This document shows, one piece after another, positions 24,954 to 38,600 of a stretch of 64,000 bases of DNA. Below the pieces are notes generated by a model, which worked only from the letters and a program-made list of their open reading frames with translations, did not search any database and was not told where the DNA came from. The stretch is from Dipetalonema caudispina. Taxonomy: Eukaryota > Nematoda > Chromadorea > Rhabditida > Onchocercidae. The stretch is taken from positions 1 to 64,000 of the forward strand of contig JABVXV010000056.1 of assembly GCA_013365325.1 (NCBI GenBank), given 5' to 3'. Made by a program: the position numbers and the translations under genes. Each line of letters starts with the position of its first letter. The first letter of the stretch is position 1.

Positions 24954-27900
24954 ATGACAGATAGTCATAAGGGGGGTGCCAAGAACGAAAATGTAGCCGA
25001 CAGCTGGGAAGAGGCTGGCGACGAGGTAAATGTGACTTTTTGCATCGTCTAATATTTAATTTGTTTTTTGAGTTGAACCCTAGATCAACAATTCTAGCTT
25101 TTATTTTCGTCAATTTAACTTACAAATGTTTTTTTTTCATGCTAAATACTTAAAACTAATTGAATGTACTTAAATATTTCGATCATCGGTTAAGTAAAGC
25201 TCGTTTATATAATGCATAATGCAATGCTGACCATCGTTTGCTGATGGTACCTAAGGATCATTTCCTATAAGATAGTCGTATAGATTTAAGAAAAGACGTC
25301 AAAATCGAAACTACGGATATGCTAAATATCTAAAAAATAAAAATTCTTAAAGAAAACAAAGTGACGATAGTGTAAAACTACTGGTATTTGAGTTAAATAA
25401 ATATAAAATGAAAGAGAAGAATAGACACGAGCAAAATTACCCTGTTTTTTAGATCATGACTAATTTAGGCGCCTTTTCTGCCTTAATTCTGATAAGATAG
25501 GTAATCCATTTCATTGTATTAGTCTATGTAATCAACGAAACAATGACCAGAGGATCGAAACGTTTGCTGAAATTGCTTGAAAAAAGGGATAAGTTGATCA
25601 CCGCTCAAATAGATTTCATTAATTTCTGCAACGATCGAGGTAACGATTTGGATAAGATACATGTTGTGGTAAACGATTATAAGGATAGGCTTAAGCAGGA
25701 AAATTCGTATTTACGCCAAAGAATGTGGGATGAGGGTTGGCGTTTTTATGATTTTTATATCGTTGATCCGCATGGTAATTATTATCCATTTCATTGGGGA
25801 ATGGATCGTGAACCGGAACCGCCCGAGTTTTATTATTTTCACACGGTAATTTTTCGTAGCTTCATTTCTAGTGACTTTTTTGCTCGCAGTTTATCCACAG
25901 AAATTAGCTAAAATCTCTAAAATCTAAGTATGTTGAAGTAGAAATGGGAAAGAATCCGTTCATTTCCAATTTTTACTGACTAGATTCAGAAGCAGATAAC
26001 CATTTAAATCTTGTGAAATACTTAATCAAATTTAAATCATTACAGGAGAAGGGAAAGTGGTTCAGTAAAAATCAAGATGTAAATAAGCAATATATAAGAG
26101 CGATAAAGAAAAGAGAGAATGAGATATTGAAGGCCAGGGCAGCTGGAATGTCAACACGACAAGTACTTCGACTGGGAATTCTTTGCCTGAATTAAACTTG
26201 AATTTGGGAGGGTGACCATCGCATGAGGCTTTCACTAGGCATCATATAATAGTGTAATATACTAGCAACATCACTTTGGCGTACTGAGGATATTTGTCGG
26301 AGCGAGAATTTTATCATTTGTTGTTCTCTGATTCAGTTTTTTTGAATCTGGTCTTCCCAGGTTTATTTTCACTCAAGCAGAAATTTTTTTATAGGCCACG
26401 GAAAAATTTTTCGATGAACGTAAGAAAGAAATTGAGGCGAAAAAGCAAAAAGAAGAAGAAATGTGGAGAGCAAGAGAAGCAGCACAACAAATGCAGGAAC
26501 AGGGCTCGAAGTTAGCATTTCAAGATTGAAAACCGAAAAACTACTTCACTGCAAACTTGTAGATTGTCTCCTTTACTGTTGTCAGTTTTCACCATTTACT
26601 GATTATATTGCATGTTGAAGACTATTGAAATCGTATTGACTTCCTCAGACTCATCTAATTATAGTTTCGACAAACCTACTTTTCAAATTTTGAAACGTCC
26701 ACAAGGTTGTGATATGCAGTCGTCATCTTCGCAGCACGATATGGCAAAGCTTGAGGAAAAAACGAGAACGATGACTCTTCAGGTAAAGATTTGGCTCGTC
26801 CTTGAATTTTTTTCTGATGCAAGAAAACCAGAACCATACTTAGTACACTGGCTAAACTAGACGAATCCCTACTCGCATTTGCTAAAGGTTGATACAGTTG
26901 AAATAGGTTGCAGATGCTGTAATGTCATTGCCGAATACTCTTTGATAAAGAAGGGTTTATCATTAGTTTGAAATTTCTGCATGACTTTTAAAAGTTCCAG
27001 TACTTACTGTTACGAGTCATGTGGCGGAAATTTTTTAATACAAATTCACTCAACGGATATGGTAATCAATATAAGAAAGAATGACTGCTTGAAAATAGGA
27101 ATCCGCATAAGTTGCGCTGTTATATGGTAATTAAGGTACTGCTGAAAAGCAAAACATGAATCTAAACAAAGAAAATCAAGATTAAACCCATGAGATGTTA
27201 TGCGAATACTGATTTTTCATTCATCGTTTTTTTGGAGTTTCGAGAAGTTTTTGGATTCGGTTCTTTTATTTGAATTCTAACTTAGAGAATAAAGAAAGTA
27301 ATATTGGCCAGGGAAAATTAAGAGATACTCGTGATTATTTTCAAGGAATAAACCACTATTACTGCCGTTCTTTTATTGTTCCTAATGGTCCTTATAAAAC
27401 AAGATTAAGATTATTATGACAGTACAGAGAATCAGATGGATGAAAAACCTGATTGAAGGCTTGCTTCCATCTCTTTTGAGTTAAATCATTAGATTATTGC
27501 TATTTGATTGTGTTTTCAGGAAAGGGAAGCAGCATATTTGCAAGCACGAGAAAGAATATTTGGGGGTGTTTATAGGTACGATGAGGATCGAGATTTAGCT
27601 TTTGATCAGATGGTCCGCAGTGCAGCTAGTTGCGTTCCAGCAGGTATGCCACTGCCCCATCCATCATATCATGCACCGAATCCGCGACCTAGACTACCAG
27701 CTATGATGAGGACACCAAGACCTCCGTTATATCAACAGCCACTTCCACTAGGTAAATTAATTTCTTTCTATTTTCATAGTTTTTTTTTTAAATATTATCC
27801 AGTCGCATGATAAATAGAGTAATGCTGCATTTTGCGCCATAAGTCGTCAAAAAGTTTGTATGGAGTTATATTAGGGATATACTAAAAACGCGACGTTCTA

Positions 27901-28408
27901 AATGATTGGTATTCTAGTAATCCAAAATTTGTTAGTTATCCATTTTTTCTGTTCGCTTTTTTTTTTCCAGAAATTATTACAGAACGGTAATCGTAAGTAG
28001 AATCACATTTCCAGGTTTACCACCGTTTAGGATACCACCACCTCCACCAGGTGCCTATACACCATCATTACCTCCTGTTTCGCAGCAAAGGTTTCCAATA
28101 GCTGGAATGCAGCATGCGCCGAATACTCAACTACAGCGTCTTCCGTATTTCGATTCTAGAATTCCTCCTCCTGCAGCACCACCACCCCCTTATATGGGGC
28201 AGAACCTGGGACAGAATGTGATTGGAATAAATCCAGGATTCAGCGATCCTTCAAGAAATAATCCTGTACCGTACGGGTATGTTGATTCCTTTCTCGAAAC
28301 ATCGCCAAAAGTATTGTATTTTGGAAATTTTTTTCCTAAATAATAAAAAAACGAATGGATTTGCAAGGAAGGTTGTTACACAGCAGCGTCCATCTACGAA
28401 GAAGATGA
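24954..28408 (+). CDS. SZRD1: SUZ-domain protein, SZRD1/SZY-20-like
   Basis: Exons read: 24954-25025, 26649-26782, 27520-27751, 28015-28276 and 28384-28408. Exon 1 encodes VADSWEEAGDE, matching the SZRD1 N-terminus; the second exon has FQILKRPQG and the third EREAAYLQARERIFGG, both hallmarks of the SUZ RNA-binding domain. A long Pro/Met/Gln-rich segment (IPPPPPGAY, PPPAAPPPPY) follows, and the protein ends in a short basic tail (HLRRR). Phase 0 after exon 1 does not meet the phase needed at 26649, so at least one small exon between 25026 and 26648 was missed. SUZ proteins bind RNA; the nematode relative SZY-20 is linked to centrosome size. Role here is inferred. Another gene lies inside the first intron. 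Confidence 0.82.
25543..26529 (+). CDS. nested gene, unknown 184-aa charged protein
   Basis: Three exons (25543-25845, 26046-26162, 26395-26529), all phase 0 with good splice sites, give 184 aa from the ATG at 25543 to TGA. The N-terminal half is helical and basic, then an aromatic-rich patch (GWRFYDFYIVDPHGNYYPFH) and a Lys/Glu-rich coiled-coil-like C-terminus (about 135-175). No signal peptide or membrane segment. It lies on the same strand inside the long first intron of the SZRD1-like gene and ends 119 bases before that gene's next exon. The size and composition recall small mitochondrial ribosomal or complex-assembly proteins, but no family was recognised. No clear AATAAA follows the stop, so an upstream exon or shared transcript is possible. 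Confidence 0.62.
28381..28386 (+). other. tandem NAGNAG splice acceptor
   Basis: CAGCAG at the last exon of the SZRD1-like gene. Use of the first CAG gives a C-terminus GSVHLRRR; use of the second removes one Ser. Both keep the frame and the same TGA. Confidence 0.5.
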
Positions 28409-28483
28409 AGGACAGCAGAGCTAATTTTGATGTTGTCTGCAGTGTTTTTTCCCTTCTTATTTGTATCTATGTGATACTAATGA

Positions 28484-28489
28484 AATAAA
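28484..28489 (+). terminator. polyadenylation signal of SZRD1-like gene
   Basis: AATAAA 75 bases after the TGA at 28406-28408, followed by a T-rich stretch. Confidence 0.6.
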
Positions 28490-31400
28490 TTTTTTCTTTA
28501 TGAGAAAAAAAGGTGGAGCCTTAACTGGAAAAAAAGCCCTTTAATTTCATTCATATTTCGTATACGTTTCCTTCAATTTATAACGAAGTAATGGCTTAAA
28601 TTTGACTAGTCCTGAATTGTCCCAATTTCAGACGTCCACCTACTCAGCTGTTATCACAGAATCAGTTCACACTTTCGTTCAGCGATCAGTCGAATCGATT
28701 TTACTAATTTTTTCCTCGAAGTCGTATATTTGTTCATTTATCCTTATTTTCCAATTTTATTTGTTGAATCCTTCATCGATATTTTTCAGTCCATGAAAAT
28801 CTCTTCTATATTCTGAGGATAGAACAAGTGTTACAGAATCATTGTTTAACTGCTATAAAGTTTTGTTTAAAGCTAATCCATCAAAAGCTTGGGTTTGGAA
28901 GTGTCATCGCTTGTGCGAAAGAGATAGTTTCAGGATAGGGAATTGTGAATTCGATCGCCATATTTCTATATCTCTAGTTCAACTTCTTTCGTCTTTTAAT
29001 TTGCATCATAGGATTGGGGTAATTTGCAGAAACATCATTCATATAAATCGTTTGCCTTGTGTATGTACTCAGGGCATTGTCATAACGAGGTATATTATAG
29101 TAAATTTTCTCTTTTCAACAGAGACAATGCTTGCATTTACTTCGTTATAAAATTGCGAGGAGATCTGTTTTCTGTCCTTGCAGTACATATGTGTCTGAAA
29201 CAGATCTAATTTTGCTACTGAGATCAAATTGTTTCTTCGTTTCCCTGTCGATTATTCGATTAGAGAAATAGAGGTTGCAAAAATGCATAATGGCTCGTGA
29301 TGGAAAATATCGCTGGTGCAGACGTTTCCTGTTCATGTTTGTGCTTTTCTTATGTGCCGTATGGTTTCTATTTCAGACTGAAAGCTGCAGGATAAAGGAT
29401 TTACAAAATAGTACGATCCATATTATATGTTGTAAAAGATGCATATTTTACATATTAGGACTTATTCATTACTCGAAACTTAGGTTGCACGTAAACTTCT
29501 CTTTATGACAGACGTGTTGACTCACTTCGTGCTACAGTGTTATGCAAAAGTTTGTTCTAATATTTCATTTGGATCCAACATTCTTTCGGGAATAGATTAA
29601 ATAGAGTAGATTACAATCATATATGACGGGATACAGTTCTGGACCATAGTTGATTCTTTGATGCAAATAAGCGAAGCAGTTGAAGTAGTTTCGCCATGGA
29701 AACATCAAGGAAGCGGTTGATTTTGTTCTTTTATATCTTTTTGCTGCCGGAAGATCCGAAAATGACAATAAAAAGTTCTGTTCTGAAAGACGAAAGAACT
29801 TTTTCCGGATTTAGAAGTTTTACTGCTTTCAAAATTTTGATCATTATAAGGAGAAAAATTTCGGTTACGAATAGTCTGTTGATGTTTCGTTTTTTTTTGT
29901 TTTCCTTCATATAATTTTCATGTATCCTTTGCCACTGATTATTGCTGTATTGTTCGTTTTGATTTTTTTTTTTTGACAAATAAATATTTCAGTGACAAAT
30001 TTGAACTTCAAATGTGGAAGTGAGGGTGAAGCTTTGCACTGCAACTTCGCGTCATGCAATATTACATGCACAAATAAGCTTGTATACCATCTGTCAGTTC
30101 TTTAATGCATACTTAAAAATAATTCATTGATGAGATTGAATGCCGAAGAAATTGAACTACTGAAATATATAACTTTCGGGTGCAATTTTTACTTTCACAG
30201 GAATTATTTCACGAAAAGCTAACAAAACACTGAGTTGGAGAGTTCAATTTTCAAAAGATTTGTTTAACACAAAAAAAACTTGCGAGATAATTAGTGGATA
30301 GAAGTAGGAAGATTCAAGTGAGGAAATATAAATATCTAAGAAGATTGTCTGATTGCTTCACATGTCTACAGCAATTCAGCTGGGTGAAGGATGAGTTTTT
30401 TTTCTTTGTACTTAATTCTTTTAAATTTCGTTGCTTGCTATTTCTTTTTAACTGTAATTAATGAAGGGAAGTTTTGTGATGGGAAGTATTATCAGTCTCG
30501 GATGCAAAAGTTCGAGCTGATACAACGAATTAATTAGTGAATTTAATTATGAAATAAGTGTTAGCAAATAAAGGAAAGAGAATAATGATAAAGGAATGAT
30601 TGAATCCTCTATTTGACCTTCGGTTACCAACTTATTTCAGTTACATGATTTTTATATTTTTCAACACATTTTAACTTATATGTTAAAATTTGTCCCAATA
30701 TTGTGTCATTTCCAACATTTTCGGTGATTAAACGATCTTTTAAAAAGTCTTTTCCTTTTTGTTGGCGTATAAAACAATCAGAAAAGTGAATGAAAAAATG
30801 AAAGGAGAAAAAGTGTTATTAATATACATGGAAATCATCTTTCAATTTCAAATATCTTCAAATTTTACAATGAAATTTCCACATTTTGGAATGACGAGAA
30901 TTTAGTAGTATTTTTCACTTTAGATTATTACTCTTACATAATAATTGCTAAGAAAAATAGTTAAGAATTATTAGAATAGAATGGAGAGTTCATTTCTTCG
31001 GTGATAAGGTTAATTGATCGTCATCCATTCATCTAACCATTTTTCTCTTCAGGATATGTATCTGTGCTTGCCTTATTGTTCAAATATCACAATTACTAGC
31101 AATTTTTCCTTAAACTGATGACAGTTTGAAGGTTATCTATCTGATAAATAAATGTTTAAAAGTGAAGAGAACAGAGATTTATTTCACTACATTAATAAAA
31201 AAAAGAAATTCATAGAAGTACTGAGTAAAAGACTAGTCAAAATAGTTTGGTATAGCTATTGTAATATTAATCCTGACAAAAATCAATGTTACATTTTCGT
31301 CTTCAGGATCTTATAGGAATAAGTCAATCAATTGTTAGCTGATAAAGTAAACAGCCCAGAGTTGATGATCCAAGAATTGGAATCCACAACATCCCTGCCA

Positions 31401-31906
31401 GAAGACAAGTTTCATTTTCCCCAAACTACTTAAAGCTGCTATTCACGACCTAATAAAAAGCTCATCAACAGACTTTGAAATCGATTTGATTTTTGGTGCA
31501 TCGAAGTACAGTTCTTTAGGCGCTAAAAGATTAGCTCCAGTAAATTTATTAATTTCAATGAAGTGAAGTTGTTACTTTAAAATGATGAATTATTTTAACA
31601 AGCTTAACATGTATTTCTTACAATTCATATTAATCAAACATGACTGCTTTCATAGATCAAACTTGCCGTCTCCCAAAAAAAGAAAAAAAAAAAAAAAAAA
31701 GGAAGAAATAGCAGAAAAGAACTAATTTCAAAGCTTTTTTTTTTTGAAAATTCCTGGTTGCGATAAATGAGAAACGAAATAAATTTATTTATCAGTTTTC
31801 CAAGAAGAAAATCAGCTAGAAAACTTCATTGCCATTATCATAATTAACATGTAAGCTAAAGCGGATAATTATTTCAAGTTAAATGCGACATAAGTAGCAC
31901 AAATCG

Positions 31907-31981
31907 GTATCGTTGTAAATAGTTGAGATTTGAAAATTGATTCAGAATTAATTTTCAAATCTCAACTATTTACAACAATAC
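31907..31981. repeat. 75-bp near-perfect foldback hairpin
   Basis: Two 32-bp arms (31907-31938 and 31950-31981) are exact reverse complements except for one pair, with an 11-base loop. It stands alone in gene-poor DNA. Confidence 0.9.
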
Positions 31982-34597
31982 TGAGATTGTGTCAGTCGGT
32001 AAGGTAAGCTATTAAAAAACAGAAAAATGCACACTGGGAATTTAAAATTCCATCAATGAGAATATGATAGCAAGCAAGAACTCAAAAAACTTTAATGGAA
32101 AAAGTATTTCAAAGGCTTTTCACGACATCTGCAAAATGTATTTGGGAAAAAACATTGTCACCTGTTGTTTATGTCTGAACATTTCTGATGTCAATCATTA
32201 ATTGACGGATGTATCCAACAAATAAATGTATTGCGAATTTTTTTTTTTCTGAATTGGTGGCATCGGCTATAGCTTTGGCCTTAAAAATATATTAAATATT
32301 ACTATCGAAATTACTAATTACACCTAAAATTTTAGAATTAAATTCACGAATATTATGCCATAGAGCTATAAAAAAATACGAAATTCATACGTTAGATGTT
32401 GCGTTGTTGCAGAGTTTTTTATGCCACTTATTTTTTATTAGATTCGAGTTTTTTGAAATTTAGTTAAAACATAATGTTGAATTTAAGGTTAACGTTATTA
32501 ATAATTCCTTTATTAATTTTAAATTTTATACTTCCCTGTTAGCTCTTCGAAATAGCATGGAAACTAAAGATTTTTAATTCGATAGTGACTGCCTTAACAT
32601 ACATTCGATGACATCTTGTAATTTAGATCAGCTTATCACAACAATGAAGTTTTTTAAGATCTAAGAGCAAAGAATGAATCAGTTTTCTGATGATGATAAC
32701 GATGGTCAAACAAGGAAGCTAATGCTGAAGTTGTATATGCGAGGAAATTTAATAGAAGCTTAATTGCTGGGATAACAAGGATATCAATGAAGTTCTGAGC
32801 TGTTACGATTTAATCAGTTGAACAATGATAACAGCAACTGATAAAATTAGGTGCGTTGGCGAAGAGGTTCAATATTCATCGTTCATACCTAAATAAGTTC
32901 AGATCGGTAAATTATTTCGTGCACAACCCATTAAAACAAATGCTTTCCATTATGGTTTTGAATTTCATCAGTCAGGTTCTAATTCAAGGCCTGATGGTCA
33001 GTGAAGCAGTATGCATGTAATTTGCAGTAAGAGTTGATCTCTATAATTTTCCGATAATCTATTCTTCCCAATTATCCCCCGATTTCTCCCAAATCTTTTA
33101 ATATTATATCAAACTTCATTTAAGAGCTTCTCTATATCCAAAAATCTTAGTAATATTTTTATTAATGTTTAGGGAACTCAATCAAATTTCTGGCAAAAAG
33201 TTTGACTTCTCAAATTGAACATATCGTTCGTCTCTTTCTGACATAAAATTGACCATACTTTAAGATCGGAATTCTAGTAATATCTATTGATACAATGATA
33301 ATATCTACTACGACCACGACTCCTACTAAATGTTGAATTTAAAATTGAAATTTGAAAAACACATCATGAAACAGTCGAAAGTATTTTCAAAACAGTTTGC
33401 AGCAAAACTGAAAAATTCTTCGCAAAAGATTAAATCAGTAATTTTCTGAATAACGGAAGAATATAGACTAATTTTTGAAATATGTCAAAGAAATAAGACA
33501 AATCCAACAATAAAGCATTTATACAAATAGTTATTATTTTGCATAATAATGCAATATACGAGCAATGCGACAACTTCCGTGGAAGGTTTAGGAAAACACA
33601 AAAAATTAATCAAAATTACAGCAAATTTATTATTTAAGCTATTATCAACTTTTTTTGCTGTGATCAATTGTTCTCCATTACTTTGCAATTTACTCAATTC
33701 TGATTAGTGCACATTTTAATTGGAATATATTTTGGACTTCTTTTTCATTAAAACATCTTATAAACTATAATCGGTATGAAATGAGAAAAGGTAAAGATAT
33801 AAACCAGTTCGATGATATTTTGGCTTTCTTCATCCATTTATTCTAATTTTTTCCATTAGTGCTTCAGTCACTGTTATTGATATTAAAACATTAAATCTCT
33901 AAATACTCACTCATTAATTATCCGCAAAAATATTAAAATACGGAAAATTCTGATGATAGTTCATGATAGCTACTAATTCTCTCCATTTTACGATTATTAT
34001 TTCAATTCAGAAATTTCATTTTGTTATTTAATCCTCGATCATATGCCTTTCATTGTATCTTTCTCTGAATTTCTCAGTGCTATTTCTCTTCATTTTTTAA
34101 ATTAATTTCGCGAAAAAACTTCCTGAAATCCAATCCATTACGTTATATTGCATTTTTACAAACAGCAAATTAGAAGTTATCCTGAATTAAAAGTTACTTC
34201 TTCAAATTTTTGAAGGTTTTCAAAGAGAACCGACATGCTACGGTTGCCTTGAAATGTAAACATGGCTAAAATGGAGCAAGAAATTAGTATTCCTTTACCT
34301 TTCGTGACTTAATCGGTAACACTAATAATAAATAAATTTGTTAAGTTTTTTTCCAGTACGACCTAATTTTTCTTAGAAGGATAATTTTTTTATTCAATGC
34401 TCTGAACGCTATTAAAATATCTTTACTGATAATAATTGCTTCGTAGAGTTGAAATAAATAGAATGCACATTTATTGTGAAGAAATTTCAAGCATTACTTT
34501 AGAAATAGGAGGAAAAGATATTTCATTTTATAAATTAAACAAGAAAATTCAAAAAACAAACGGCAATCACAGTAAAATTATGCAAATAAATAAAATG

Positions 34598-34710
34598 AGA
34601 TTTATGATAAATTTTCATCTGTCTATAATAGAAAGTATATGTATTATTTGTTTTTTGATAATTGAAATATTTTCAAATCATCGCCAGTATTTTAGCAACA
34701 ACTTAAAAAG
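34598..34710. repeat. diverged repeat, copy 1
   Basis: Aligns in direct orientation with 35538-35648 (shared blocks TAATAGAAAG, TGATAATT and TAGCAA). It lies in a 98-codon + strand open frame (34436-34732) that has no known domain. Confidence 0.5.
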
Positions 34711-35537
34711 TAAAATAGTTGGAGGCATGTGACAAATTAGAACACATTTCACTATACATCTGATACTGCTACTTTATAATTTAACCTGTTAATTTAATAG
34801 AGCAGAAAATTATTAACAATCATCTTTTTGCCAAATGTTATTCTATTGAAGAAAATCAAATTTAATTTAGTATTTTGCTGATATTCATTAATGATGGTCT
34901 CTAACAAAAAATTTTAGTTGTAAGATGAATTATTTCTATATTTATTAATTTTTTTTATAGCGAAAAAGTTGAAGAGCTGTCAATTTTTTTTTGTCATAAT
35001 TAAAATCATTTAGGAAATTCATCAAAAATTGTTGAATAGCGGTTTATTTGATAATTTGGCTTGGATGACTTTTTTAGCAATTCCGATATTTATCTTTTTT
35101 CATTTCCAAACGGAAGTCCTTGTTTCCTTGTTAAGTAACAATAATACATTAATCACTAAAAAGCATTCACCAATTGCAGCAAATTAAATACAAATATAAC
35201 CTTTTTTCCAGCTTTAAATTAAATGATCGTTCGAAAGTTTCCTTTTTTAACTGAAATTTGAAATTAATATTTTAAATCCGACATTATCAATGTGTCTAGA
35301 ATGTTCCTGCAGGTCATTATTGCAATTTCTTTTATCAAATCTGGCTTGATTTTTTTAAAGAATACAGATTTTTCACCTAGGTAATATCACAAATCGTAGA
35401 TAAGAAAGGCAATAAATGATAAATTGATCAATCTCGCCAAATTAATCTATCAATGATCACCCTAAAATGATTACATTCAATTCATTGATCCAGTTCATTG
35501 TATTAGTAATTTATATCGAATTTAAGCTAAAAAGGAA

Positions 35538-35648
35538 TAGGATTTCCGGTAAATTTCACTTGTCTGTAATAGAAAGCATATCCATTAGCTCTTTTTTTTC
35601 TGATAATTTGAAATGGTCCCAAATGGAATTGTAGCAATAATTTGTCTG
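35538..35648. repeat. diverged repeat, copy 2
   Basis: Second copy of the element at 34598-34710, ending directly at a long A tract. Both copies encode FHLS-IIES-like or FHLS-VIES-like residues on the + strand, but stops break this copy. Confidence 0.5.

Positions 35649-35678
<30 letters not shown>
35649..35678. repeat. 30-base A tract
   Basis: Uninterrupted A run directly after repeat copy 2; it resembles a poly(A) tail of a retroposed sequence or a slippage product. Confidence 0.9.
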
Positions 35679-35679
<1 letters not shown>

Positions 35680-38600
35680 TTTTTTGACAAGAGAATTTAA
35701 GATATCTAATATAATCAATGGTAAATAGCTAATGGCGAGTGGAAAAATGTCAGCACAGACTCAAAAAAAAAGAACTGGAAAATGGATCTAAAAAGAAATA
35801 TAATTAAGAAAGTCTTGCATAGAGCTGAATTGAAATTAAAACACTGATAGGCTTTGGGTATGTAATTCAAAATTGTGGTGGATGATGAAGCTGCTTCGTT
35901 TTTTCCAAGACGAGAATTAACTGCGATTTACAAAATAGCTCACCGTTTTATGTTATGTATTTCATAAATATTACTGAGGCAAAGATTCCAGATTGCACAA
36001 TTTTTGAAATTTTAATTTTGTTCATTTATGGATTTAAATTGTGAACGGTATAAGGAGAAAGAGGACAAATATCTATAAATATAGGAGTAATGACTGTTTA
36101 GTTCACGATACCGGTTTCATATATTCATTATTCTTGAAATTTTTTTTGATTCCCTTTAGGGAGAAGAATATTAATGAAGAACCTCTTTCTATACCTAACT
36201 CATTAAGTAAATCGAAAATTTCATTAAAATTTATCCACTTAAATTTTCGCATTTCTTCCAATCCCTAAATTAGCCAAGGCCTTTAATTCTCATTACAACA
36301 CACATAATGTCAGATGTTAAAAATAATGGCCTTTAATGGGATGATAATTTGAGATTTCTTTGACAGTCTTCCCCATATTACACCAATAAGATACAATGCC
36401 TATTGTTGCTGTTTTCGACATTTTAGTTATTTGCTTGTGGATTTTCAATTGCGATCTCTTTGTCTGTCAAATGTTCAAAGTTTGTTAAATTTAATTTTGA
36501 AGACTTTTTTGGCTAAGCAAAGAATGACATTTCCTTTTGGAAATTAGAGATATGATTGAATGCATTATTAGTTTGATCGATATTTAACAATGGATAGCTC
36601 TTACTTCTTCAAAATGTTGATATATGTTTTACAAAGAATTTAAAGTGAATAGTTGCTGCAATAAGTTTTGATGATAAAAGCACTTTTTAAATGACTCAAT
36701 GTATCATCCATTGTCTGCCTATGCATATTTCTTGCCAAATTTTTAATTTAATTTAGCAATAGTGACTCGTTATAAGAAGATTCGACAACAAACTTCATAT
36801 TAAGCCTGATCTAGTCTAGCTTAACTATCGAAGATGTGACAACAAAATACAGAAACAAGGCAATATTGATTAACTTAAAATTATATGATAGCATAAACAT
36901 CACTTTGATAATAAAATATATCTGCGATTGATGTTGTTAGCAACGTTAGTAATCACAATAGCTACCATATCAATAGCAATGAGAATTATTAATATCCAAA
37001 TAACAGCTGCTAATATTGCTAACAATAACAATTGCTGCAGCAAAACTCACAATTACAATAACGCCTGCTGTAAATTCAATTGTTATTAAGAATTCTTTTG
37101 GTATCCGGAAGCTGCTAGAGATATCGATCATATAAACAAGGTCCTAGCAACTTCACTTTGGCTATTAGCACAATCATTGCTGTATTTTTATAGCCATAAC
37201 AATGTATATGCATATCTTTTTATTAGTTATATACTATAATATTAAGCAAAATCCATACAAAATGTGGAACGAAAAGTTCTAAAGAAATATCTCGTTTATA
37301 ACGCACGTGTTTCACGTTTGTTCATCCGAGACAGAACTTTTATTACTTTTTAGTTTGTTTTTATTCTTTATAATTTATTGTCAATATAGACAGAAATGAC
37401 AATATAATAAATATATTCCATAAGAATGCAATCTTTAAAAGCTTTTTAGTTTTTAAAAAGAGAAAAAAAGCGAAGAAGCATATTCACAATTAGTTCAACA
37501 TTTTGAGTTTCATTAATCTATTCATATAGACATGATATCATAAGATATTTTTCTTTATCATATGCTTTGAGTTCCATTCAACGATGGGATTGTTTTTGAG
37601 GAATTGAATTTTGCTTCTATCCAACGATACAATTTCCGTCTAATGTCTTACCGTATGATATCATATCTTTTACAACATTTGTTCGCATCATATTTGTTCG
37701 GACGTTTAAAATTAAGTAAAAAAGGTCTTTTTGAAGAAAGTGATTTTCATAACAAATAGTATTAGCTTGAATCAATATGAAATATAAATAAGATCACAGA
37801 TCGCCGTGAAACAAATTGGATTAATGATGACTTAAAATTTGCTATTCTGATTGCTTGAAGATTTTGGAAAATCTAAAATAACTTAAAAAGTTCAAATATT
37901 TGTTAGATTGAAGCCAATTTAGATAAAATACCTGTTACACTATATTCTTTTTGATAAGATAAGGTTAAAATGTTATATTTGCTTTTTGCAATCAGACCAA
38001 AACGTGGCCTAGATCAAAGCCAATGACAGAACTGCTATCTGCTTAAATATTTGTTGCGTATTTATTTTTAAGAATATTGCTATTTTTGTTTTTGTTTGTT
38101 AAAAAAAAAAACATATGATTTCAATATGACGATTCCCAAAAACATCGTAATATCTATTCCGGAACTGTATTTTTCATGTTGAATCAAAAAGCGATGATAA
38201 CATAACATAACATATGTTTCCTAGTGTTATCCTAACTTTTTGGATTTTATCACTGAACTATTAACAATTATCGACTAGTTGTTATATGCAATTTTCATTT
38301 CAAGCATGTTGATTGTTAATTCTAATCCCTAAGCGTAATCTTGATTGTCATCTGAAAATCATGGATGGGCCATAGCAATTGTTGAAAAAAAGGCATACCC
38401 AATCCTCCAGAGTTCTCAATTTTTTTTTTTTTCTTTTTGCTTTCTTTATGATCGAGTTTTCTTTCCATACAATTAAGCAAGCCAAGCGATAAACTAACAA
38501 AAGTATTTCTTGGCTAGTCCTTATATGAGCTTTAAATCAATGCCATTTAGTACTTATTATCATTATGCATCTCCTCCTACTTATATTCATTACTTTTGCC

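Noticed and set aside
28279..28488. Read-through frame after the fourth exon read of the SZRD1-like gene
   Set aside because: A good GTATGT donor at 28277 and an in-phase CAGCAG acceptor give a shorter, basic C-terminus like SZRD1.
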